Of a DNA stretch of 64,000 bases, positions 55,605 through 64,000 are shown one piece after another. The notes below the pieces were generated by a model. It did not search any database, had not been told where the DNA came from, and was given only the letters and a program-made list of their open reading frames with translations. Within the stretch, counting starts at the first letter, position 1, and each line of letters starts with the position of its first letter. Origin of the DNA: Poecilobothrus nobilitatus (Eukaryota > Arthropoda > Insecta > Diptera > Dolichopodidae). The position numbers were made by a program, and so were the translations under genes. The DNA lies in the NCBI GenBank assembly GCA_947095535.1, contig OX352774.1:267379843-267443842 (forward strand), given 5' to 3'.

Positions 55605-56645
55605 CTTCGTGAGCAACGAGTAGGTTTTAGAAAGCAGCGCAGCTGTACAGATCACTCAAATATTTTGCGTCTGATAATCGAAATTACCATTCTACATACT
55701 GGACTTTGGAAGAGCATTCGTGGACTTTGAAAGAGCATTCGATAAAATAAAACACAGGACCATCTGGAAGGCTCTCAGAAGAAGGAATATACCACCTAAA
55801 ATCAGAAATATCATCCAAAATATGTACACCAACGCCGAGTCCAGGGTTCTCCACAATGGAAACCTTAGCGATCCGATAAGCCTCAAAGCTGGAGTCAAAC
55901 AAGGATGTCCACTTTCCCCAATCCTGTTCAACATCGTTCTCGACGACGTATTGGAAGAATCACTAATATACCAAACAGGAATCAATTGGACCCTTACATC
56001 TCGCCTAGAGGACCTCGAATATGCTGATGATATTGCTCTACTTGCACATACACACAGGAATATGCAACAAAAACTAGATTCCCTAAAAACAAAAGCACAT
56101 AAAGGACTCAGTATAAATATTGCAAAAACAAAGTCCCTAAGATCGAATGCAAACAATTCCAATCCACTAGCAATAAACAACACATACATAGAGGATGTGA
56201 CAAGTTTCAACTACCTTGGCAGTATTCTTACCGCAAACGGAGGAGCAGAAGAAGACATTGAGAATCGAATAAAATTAGCAAAGATGGCATTCGGGAGACT
56301 TTGGCCAATCTGCAGATCACCACAGTTAACCAAAGGCACGAAAATAAGGATATATGAAGCCTGTGTGAAATCGATTCTACTCTACGGCAGTGAAACCTGG
56401 TTAATCACACACTTCGAAAAGCGCCAGAGAACATTGCACGCCAGGCGCTCGACTGGAATCCACAGGGAAAAAGAAGTGTGGGTGGACCTAAAATAACATG
56501 GAGAAGGTCTGTGGCTAAGGAAATTGATAATAGCGGTAAAACATGGGCAGAAATCAAACATTTGGCCCACAATCAAGTGCGATATAGAAGCTTTGTGGAA
56601 GCCCTATGCTCCCCCAGGGGGTAAAACAGGATAAAAAAAAAAAAT
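55605..56645 (+). pseudogene. RTE-like endonuclease-RT fragment with intact YADD
   Basis: 5'-truncated: starts at REQRVGFRKQRSCTDHSNIL (about 55610). A 21-bp tandem duplication ('ggactttg(g/a)aagagcattcg') then shifts the frame into 55720-56496: FERAFDKIKHRTIWKALRRR, GVKQGCPLSPILFN, LEYADDIALLAHTHRNMQQK (YADD about 56020) and FNYLGSILTANGGAEEDIE, GSETWLI. Near 56445 an internal deletion joins to NPQGKRSVGGPKITWRRS and FVEALCSPRG in another frame. Ends with 'aaacaggataaaaaaaaaaaa'. The same family on the minus strand at 43440-44850 has YAND. Still codon-like and GC-richer than its surroundings. Confidence 0.86.
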
Positions 56646-56959
56646 TGTTCTTCTAAATTTGAAATTCACATGATAATTTTTAAATTAGAATATGTAATTG
56701 TTATTTCTAACTATAGCAACAATTTTATTTTAGAATTATCAAACGAATTTCAAATTTAAATATAGCCTGCATGTTATTTAAAATAATAAATTTTTATATT
56801 TTACTGTAGCTAAAAAAAAAATTATCCAAAAAAAGTGCTGAAATTGGCGCAGAAAATTAGTTTTTAGAAAGCAGTGAAATACGCACTAATTAGTGTGCTG
56901 AGAAAATGCGCCTAAAGATGCGCCTGCTGTTGAATCGTGATCTCACAATTTCGTGAGAA

Positions 56960-59105
56960 TATATTAGAAAATTTAAAGGGGAATTGAAAGGGGAATCTTC
57001 ATATTTTCAGCATATTTCTCTGCGAGAAAAAGCTTCGAAAAATGATATTTCATAAAGATTTTTTTCGTTCTCTTCTGTTTTTGTTTTTGTTTAAGAAAAA
57101 TTCCCATTTTTAACAGTTTTCTTTTCGAGTTTTCGATATGAAATATTTACCCAAACGTGCCAAATTTCATATTAAATTTGGAATTTTTCTTTAACATTCA
57201 AAAATTTCAGCTTTCAACTCGAAATTTTCAATTTATTTTCAGCAAAATAAAATTTTCAGTTTTTTGCTAGCACATCATCGCCGCCATTTAATACTCTCAA
57301 AAAATAATGAGAGTACACAATTTTAACAATTTTAGTGAACTTATACTTACTTAATAATTTAAAATCTTCATAATAAATTGTACTGCAAATTTGGTAAATA
57401 TATTTTAGTTCAAACTAAGTTTTTATATTTTTAATTATAATAAAAATTATAAAATTTATATAAAAATAAAGTTTGCAGTCTTTTCTTTATGACAATAAAA
57501 AAAATTTACTTTCAAATCATATTTTTGAGCAATATTTTGAAGAAAAGAAAAAAAGAAGTACCAGAATCTGGTTAAGCAATTTTCGTTTTTTCTATACAGT
57601 CTATAAAACAAAACTTATTGTAAATAGAATATTCATGTACTTACATGAAATAAAATAGTCTTTTTATAATTAAATTTTAAATTGCAAAACTATTTTAAAA
57701 GTATTAGCAAAAAATTATTAAAATAATATTTTTAATTTTATGGTTAAATTTTTGGATTTGGTTTGAAAGATTTTATGGTATGACCTATTTAAAAAAATTA
57801 ATTCAATTATTTAGTAACTTATATTACCTGTTTGATAATTTAAACTTATATTAATAATTTCCTTAACTTATATTAATAATTTCCTTAAATAAAATCGGTG
57901 GAAAATGTTCGGTTCTCGGATGTAAATCCAATTATAATAATAGCATAATATCTGTCGCTACTTTTAAATTTCCGGATAAAGAGGCTTTGAGAAGATTAAA
58001 AGAGGCTTGGATAAGCGCAGTACAAATATCAGACTGGCAACCAACAGCCGATAGTTCTATATGTAAATTGCAATTTTCAGAATCGGTTTTTAAATTAAAT
58101 AATGATCAAAGTCCGCGTTTAATACCAAATGCAGTTTCAAGTATTTTCACCAATTACTTGGTAAATTTAATAGAAACGAATAATAAAAATTATTAATAAT
58201 TTTAATAATATAATTTTAAATTTCTCTAATATAGTGCTAAATATTAGTAAAAGCATAGATTTACAAGACTGAAAATTATATAAAGATGAAAATAATATTG
58301 TATTATCTATATATTTTAATAGAAATCAATCACTTTAAATATAATTTTAAATTTAGAATAATAATTAATAACGATCTAAGTTGCGTATTTCACAGGTAAT
58401 ATAGAAACAAAACCATTTTTAAATATTGAATGATATTGAAAAGCGCGAAAAATTAAATATTATTATTGACCAAATTAACCTTTTAAATATGAAAGTACAG
58501 TTGTGATACGGGAAATATCGATTTTCGTGATATTTTTTTTTAGTTTTAATATTATTTTGTTGTAAATGAATTATTTTATTTTGTTTTTATTTAATTTATT
58601 TAATTTCGTTGTGAAATATGAATTATATTATTTTGTTCTATTTTTTTTGTTAAAAAATTATTTATTTATCTTATTACTATATTGAAATGAAATATTTTTT
58701 GTATATATTAATATATTTTTTTTATTAGTTTAGTTTAAGGCCTATTCTCCAGGCGATACCACTTTAAAAAAAATTCGTCATATTCCCTACCTTATAGGTG
58801 GTGTGTAATAGGGAATAACTTATAATATTAATTTATTTCTTTATATTAATAAAAATGCTCAGTAATGTACCAAATCAATGATCTTTTAAAATGTTTTTAA
58901 GAAGATTTTTTTGTTGAAAAGTAGTTGGAAGACATTTTTTAAAATGCATATTTATGAATGAAAATTTACAATATTTTAATATTTCTTTTTAGTAAAAGAC
59001 GTAAAATTTTTACTACCAAATTTTTCAATAAGAGTACGTGTATTTTTTTTGAAAAAATGGACTACTATTTAGCTTTCCTCTCTCAATGTCCACGTCCTCC
59101 ACTCA
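56960..59105 (+). mobile_element. P-element/THAP-related non-autonomous element, copy 2
   Basis: Arms resemble 45745-47732: 'gatatgaaatatttacccaaa' against 'ttatgaaatacttgcccaaa', 'ctcaaaaaataatgagagta' against 'tcaaaaaagaatcagagtaa', and a right end 'ctctctcaatgtccacg' against 'cgttcagtgtccagg'. It encloses a more complete THAP fragment (57891-58196). The left limit is approximate and TIRs are more decayed than in copy 1. Confidence 0.6.
57891..58196 (+). pseudogene. THAP zinc-finger domain (P-type transposase N-terminus), nearly full-length
   Basis: An uninterrupted frame covers almost the whole THAP domain: GGKCSVLGCKSNYNN (Cys pair), VATFKFPDKEALRRLKEAW (conserved F-P and W), SICKLQFSESVF and RLIPNAVSSIF. 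The zinc ligand His of the C-x2-H pair is Gln (CKLQ). There is no in-frame ATG directly before the domain, so the start exon or upstream part is missing. TAA at 58194-58196. The sister fragment at 46.7 kb has Tyr at the same ligand position. Confidence 0.8.
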
Positions 59106-59124
59106 AGAAAAATTTGAATGGGGT

Positions 59125-59780
59125 AGTGCATACATTCAAACAAATGAGAGCAAAATGTCATTTTAAAAAATATTTTTTGTTCTTATTATTTGTTTTTTTG
59201 AAAAAATGCCCATTTTTAGCAATTTTCATTACGAGTTTTCTTTGTGAAATATTTCCCAAAATATGTCGAATTTTATATTAAAATAAAATCTGGAATTTTT
59301 CGTACAACATATCAAAAATTTTGTTTTCAACTCGTAATTTTAACTTAATATTTAATAAAATTACTTTTAAGCCTTTTGAGTTATTTTTTCCGCTTGCTTT
59401 TTGACATTTGTGAAAGTAGAATAAAAGATTTTTTTTTTTGAAAAATAAGGTGGGACTGAAAATTTTGTTTAAAAGCTTTTTAACATAACCTAAAATTTAT
59501 TAAAAATTATCGTGCGAATGAGGTAAGAAATTTGAAATTAATATCGAGTTTTCATATTTATAGCTTCATTAAAAGTATATAAATTATATATCAAAATAAA
59601 ATTTGGAATTTTTTTTTTTTGCTGTAAAAAAATTGGTAATTTTCGTAATAATTCGTTAAATTTTCAATTCGTAAATTTTATTTTTTAGTAATGTTTTGGC
59701 AGTTTGAAAAAAAGAAGTCAAGAAATTTAGTAAAACATTTCTGATATTTTTGATACAGTCATTGAAAAAAAAGCAAGTCT
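59125..59780 (+). mobile_element. P/THAP-related element, copy 3, left arm only
   Basis: Repeats the left-arm text of copies 1 and 2 (for example 'gtgaaatatttcccaaaata', 'attttcattacgagttttc' and 'tttggaattttt') just after copy 2's right end. No THAP part. It suggests a tandem or broken third copy. Confidence 0.5.
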
Positions 59781-60477
59781 TTGACTGTTTTAATATTTTA
59801 AAGTATTGTGTACTTTGTGTACATTGTGTGTACATTTAAGTTTTGAAATATGTTTTCATTATTATTAGTTAACACTTAATTTTTATTTATTTAATATTTT
59901 ATTTACTATTAACTTCATGTTTAATAAATTTCAATACTTCATGTTTCAACAATTCATTTAATAATAATAATTATATTGTAGGTATACTTTATGTAAATAA
60001 TTAAAAAAAAGTTTTTTTTTAATATTGTAAAATTTTAATGAATTATTAGGGTTGGCCAAGAAATCCCAATTACAAAAGCTAAAATTCAAAATCTCAAAAT
60101 CCCAAAGCTGTTTTCTTATCATAACTCCCTTTAATTTTTTTTTATTTCGAATGTATGTAATCGATTTATTGAAAACAAAAATAATGAATGCGAAAATTGT
60201 CGAAAAAAAAACTTTAAACAAAAGTCTGTTGAATCTTGATGCGAAAAGTATTGGATTCGGGTTTTGAACGCGAAGCGAAGCTGAAAGGACGTTCACCTAA
60301 AAATTAGTAGCAACTAAAATATAAAAATGAAATAAATTAAAAAAATAAAAAAAATAAAAAAATATATGTGTATATATAAAAATAGTTAAATATTTTTTAA
60401 ACTAATATATATGTGTATACAATATTAATCCTTATATTATATAAATTTTTTTTTTTAATTGGATTCCCCTAAAAAGG
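59781..60477. other. Stretch without gene
   Basis: AT-rich. Frames at 59958-60296 (-) and 60052-60267 (+) overlap each other and show no recognisable domain. 60230-60300 is GC-richer ('aacgcgaagcgaagctg'). It directly precedes the Jockey-like element. Confidence 0.4.
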
Positions 60478-61900
60478 GATTTCAATTATGGAGTGTAATG
60501 ATCAAAATGAACAAAAATTGTCTGAAAATGTGTTAAAAAATAATATAAATTCAAAAGTAAATGAAATCTTAAATAAAAGTATAGCTAAGCCAAGAGATGA
60601 AAAAAATTAAACAGAGCAAAGAAATCCGCGAATTAAAATTGATAATCGAAAAATTACAAATTGAAAATAATAAACTATTAAAACTGGTGAAAATAAATAA
60701 CTGTGGTTAAGGACCGAGCTCCAATGATGGTTTCTTTCTACATTGATGGATGTGGCTGATGATGAGGAACATAATGACGTGTCAAGCATTCAAACTTCAA
60801 CAAAGCAGGATTCCATTAGTACTTCCCATGCTGACTGTAGCGATGAGCTTGATGAAGGCACTTTAGAATTAGGTATACTGGAACTGGCTAAAAAAACTAA
60901 AGAAAAAAATGGTAATTTACCACAAAAAACACTCTCGGAAAATACTCCACGTACCCAACATAGAAAAAATGAAAACGCTCAACAAACCAGGAAGCGGATG
61001 CCACCCATTAATTTTGGTAAAACCAATGTAAAACTGATGAAAGGATTGCTCTTAAAGCAAGCTGGGGAAAATATCAATATTTTATACACATTCAACATCG
61101 AAGACTACAGAAAAGCACGTGCATTATTGGAAAAATCTGGTATTAATTACTACACCTTCACTCCAAAGGAAGATAAAAAAATCTTGATTGTGCTCAAAGG
61201 ATTAAGCAACTCTGATCAGGCAAATCTAATTAGGCAAATCTGAAAGATTGCAAAAACGATGTTATCAGATTTGAAAAGGTATCAAGACTTACCACGAAAA
61301 TGTCAACTGGAAAAGATATATTCTTGCCCCATTTTATTGTGCAGGCATCACCCAACAGCTCAGTGAATGATATATATAAAATAAAATCTATCGACCATCA
61401 AATAATAAACTGGCAACGATAAATTAAATACGTTGCACACGTTGCCAACATTTTGGACACTCTGCATCAAATTGTAATATGGATTACAGATGCGTTAAAT
61501 GTGGTGAGAACTACCAACCAGGTCAAATGCATCGTCAAGCCAGAAGATCCAAGAGAAAAATTGTACTGTACCATGTGCAAAAATTACGGCCATCCGGCAT
61601 CATACAAAAATTGTCCGGTATATCCAAAAACTTTAAAAAATGTGATGAAAATAAGGAACTACTGAAAAGACGAATTGAAACTAAACACATTTCATCGAGC
61701 TTCCTACATCCAACAATCTCGTACGCGAATGTAGTAAGTAAAAATAATATGAATAGTATTAGTAATAGTAACACCAATAATCTAATTAAGAGCAATAATA
61801 ATAATATATATATATATTTAGAAATATTATATCTAGATATATTATTAGAAATTCGAAAACAATACTATTGTAGAATTAAATGAAAGAATTTACAATATAG
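60478..61900 (+). pseudogene. Jockey-clade ORF1 (Gag-like nucleic-acid-binding protein), frameshifted
   Basis: Likely start ATG at 60488 (MECNDQNEQKLSENVL), stop at 60608. The main frame 60743-61243 ends with a PRE_C2HC-like region (FTPKEDKKILIVLKGLSN). Zinc knuckles follow in changing frames: CTRCQHFGHSASNC (C-x2-C-x4-H-x4-C, from 61434), CVKCGENYQPGQ, and CTMCKNYGHPASYKNCPVY, the 'HPASYKGCP' box characteristic of Jockey-type ORF1. The protein would bind element RNA. A stop separates the first two pieces and at least two frameshifts follow. The 61479-61883 frame ends in an Asn-rich low-complexity tract. Confidence 0.85.
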
Positions 61901-61989
61901 AAAAGATATTAGTACTAACACCAACAGAATTAACATATTATTTAACTCTATAAACGTTAAATCCAACCACCAATATGTATAATACTACA

Positions 61990-62724
61990 TATAAAATTAT
62001 ATCGGTTAATGTAAATTCACTTATCACCTACAACAAAAAATTTGCTCTTATTCGCTCTTCGCTGTTTTGGAAAAAAACAATCTTGACATAATTTGCATGA
62101 ATGAAACAAAATTTAAGTCAAGTGAACATATGGTAATTGACAACTACAAATTAATTAGAAGAGATCGCAAAATTAACCTCGACGGCGGAGCTGTTGCCAT
62201 AGTCATTAAAAAACACTTTCGCTTTGATATTGTAAATAATAAAACGTTCGGTGAATTTTTATGTATCGAACCATGTATTATAGAATTACAATTAAAGCAA
62301 AGAAAAATATTATTTATTATTTCTATTTATGCAACAAATAGAAATTCACATAATTTTTTAACAGAACTAAAAAAAATTTTCTATATTTTAAATTTCAGTA
62401 ACTTAAATAATTACTACATTCTATCTGGTGATCTTAATGTCAAACATACTTCATAGCTTAATTCTGTCAACAATGCTAGAGGTATACAATTACACAACTG
62501 GTTGCAAAAAAATAAAATAACATATAAAAGCAAATTACTTTCGACGATGCACCTACACTAACACGTGTAAATTTTCATATCGACCTTGCAATTGTAGATG
62601 TCAGAATTAATATAGGCTTCTCTCAATCTTATAATAAACTCACCACACTCCCATACGATAGCGACCACAATGCTATTTGTATTCCGTTCTCCATTAATAA
62701 CGATCGGAAATTTTATCTGTAGAA
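61990..62724 (+). pseudogene. Jockey-clade ORF2: AP-like endonuclease
   Basis: Opens KIISVNVNSL (the catalytic Asn block) about 110 bp after ORF1. After a frame change (about 62065): DIICMNETKF (catalytic Glu), DGGAVAIVIKK, IISIYATN, and LSGDLNVKH (GDxN box, about 62424). A TAG at 62454, then in another frame ARGIQLHNWLQKNK, RVNFHIDLAIVD and YDSDHNAICI (the final DH box, about 62660). All hallmark endonuclease blocks are present, so decay is modest: one stop and about two frameshifts. Confidence 0.85.
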
Positions 62725-64000
62725 TTGCCAAATAATAACAATTCCAACTTTTCAAAAGTTAACTGGAATACATTTCAAATAAAGCTAGACCACAATTATA
62801 GTAGCAAATATAACTTTAATAATAACAAAATAGTAAATAATAGAAAATTATACAACCAAAACATAGATTATCACCTTCTAAAATTAAATAAAGTAATTTT
62901 AAAAACAATGGATGAAGTTATTCCGAGAAGAAAAATTTTAAACAACTTAAATAAATTCTATTTCACAAAATTAAAAATTCTTTTAAACAAAAAAAAATAG
63001 CTTATTGAAAGATATTTACAAAATCAACAGGCATAGGCTTAATTTTTAACCCCAAAATCTACAAATTGTTAAAAGTCTTTTAAATAATATAAGAATTCTT
63101 ATTAAATTCTAAATTCTTATTATTCTTATAGAAATTAATTATTACTGCCAACGCCGACTTCAAAATATCACACCAAAAAATAATTCTAATATGTTCCCAG
63201 AATTAAATAAAATATTCCGTAGTAATAAATACAACCAAATTTCCACTTTACACATAGAACCAAATGACTCTGTATTACTTTCTCAAAATAATATTAATAT
63301 GTACATGCAACTTAAAAAGATCAGCTACAAATAATTATATACTAGAAGATTAAAAAGAAATTTACAATGTGTTAGGATCATATTTAGAAAAACCTCGTAA
63401 AATTCATGTACAAACAAACAGTAGAATACATAACATAATATCAGATAAAGTAAACCAATTCAAGAACAATATTGAACAAATGCATACAAATAACATTTCC
63501 CTTTTTATTTTTAACGATATAAATAATTAGTCATCTGAGCAGAGTTGAGAAAATAGCCAATGCACACTTTTGTATCAATATGAGCACCAATATGAGTTTT
63601 TTTCGAAATTGAAAGCTTTAAAAAATAAAACCTCTTCTGATATCGATAATATACCAAACATAGTATTGGAAAATATAATTTGTTTAATAATTTCGAAATA
63701 TATCATCCTGTTCAACAATGGAATAAATAATTCGTATTTTCCGCAAATTTGGAAAACATCGAAAATCATATTCCTAAAAAAACCAGGCAAGAACGAAAAT
63801 AATCCTAGTAACTATAGACCAATTAGTTTAACGCTTAACATTGGTAAAGTTTTGAAACATAAACGATAAAATTATTCATACTATAACCAAACTAACATCT
63901 GACATCTGTTCGTTTATAAATAAAAAATACGGGGTTGGAGCCTGTATGGTAGATCTTGAAAAAGCCTTTAATTCGGTCTGGTTGGATGGTCTAATATATA
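62725..64000 (+). pseudogene. Jockey-clade ORF2: linker and RT N-terminal half, cut by window end
   Basis: The linker (62725-63000) contains VIPRRKIL and ends in a TAG. 63000-63560 is readable only in pieces. RT begins in 63570-63869: LKNKTSSDIDNIPNIVLEN (RT block 1), FPQIWKTSKIIFLKKPGK and NPSNYRPISLTLNIGKVL. After a frame break GACMVDLEKAFNSVWLDGLI (RT block A with the first catalytic Asp, about 63940-64000) runs off the window. The catalytic DD box must lie beyond 64000. Confidence 0.82.

Noticed and set aside
55692..56210. 172-codon minus-strand frame
   Set aside because: It is the antisense shadow of the RTE-like RT, whose plus-strand motifs are unmistakable.
58958..59281. 107-codon plus-strand frame
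   Set aside because: It crosses the boundary between two copies of the THAP-related repeat and is not kept in either copy alone.
59958..60296. 112-codon minus-strand frame
   Set aside because: Low-complexity Asn/Lys/Phe composition with no motif; an overlapping plus-strand frame is equally unconvincing.

Overview
This is a 64 kb piece of very AT-rich eukaryotic nuclear DNA, most likely from an insect or other arthropod. The evidence is the mix of relics: Jockey-, LOA-, RTE- and CR1/L2-like non-LTR retrotransposons, Ty3/gypsy, Tc1, pogo, hAT-like and P-element (THAP) DNA transposons, and tRNA-derived SINEs. I cannot name the species. I found no convincing host protein-coding gene, no intact tRNA or rRNA and no CRISPR. 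Everything with coding character is a broken mobile-element protein, so the window looks like an intergenic or heterochromatic transposon graveyard.

Layout. 0-12 kb: a non-LTR endonuclease/RT fragment (258-1075), a ~130-bp tandem repeat, two ~900-bp direct repeats (1796-2739 and 6343-7237), a pogo-like element (4952-5551), a long-TIR MITE and a minus-strand non-LTR relic (10.3-11.4 kb). 12-19 kb: a SINE sitting in only one unit of a tandem duplication, two more copies of that SINE, a second SINE type, and a block of dispersed repeats. 19-24.5 kb: two minus-strand non-LTR relics, then a Tc1-like element (21469-24486) whose transposase is split by nested insertions. 26.8-28.3 kb: MITE and dispersed-repeat copies.

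28.3-41.7 kb: a Ty3/gypsy-type gag-PR-RT-RNaseH-IN relic between two ~1.5-kb repeats that begin TGTAAT and end ATTACA, which are probable LTRs. A nearly complete CR1/L2-like element has landed in its RT, and its RT carries a segment copied from downstream. The right-hand repeat holds a 1578-bp hAT-like insertion with a 7-bp target duplication, and that insertion holds a Tc1-type MITE. The left-hand repeat preserves the empty site. 41.7-45 kb: LOA-like (+) and RTE-like (-) relics. 45-60 kb: P-element/THAP-related elements, including a P-type transposase fragment, with another RTE-like relic at 55.6-56.6 kb. 60.5 kb to the end: a Jockey-clade element (ORF1 with zinc knuckles, endonuclease, RT) that runs off the window.

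Nothing here forms a working pathway. The value lies in relative dating from nested insertions, several uncatalogued-looking repeat families, and the repeated survival of THAP DNA-binding domains in otherwise deleted P-like elements. All calls come from reading motifs and repeats by eye, and family names are by resemblance only.
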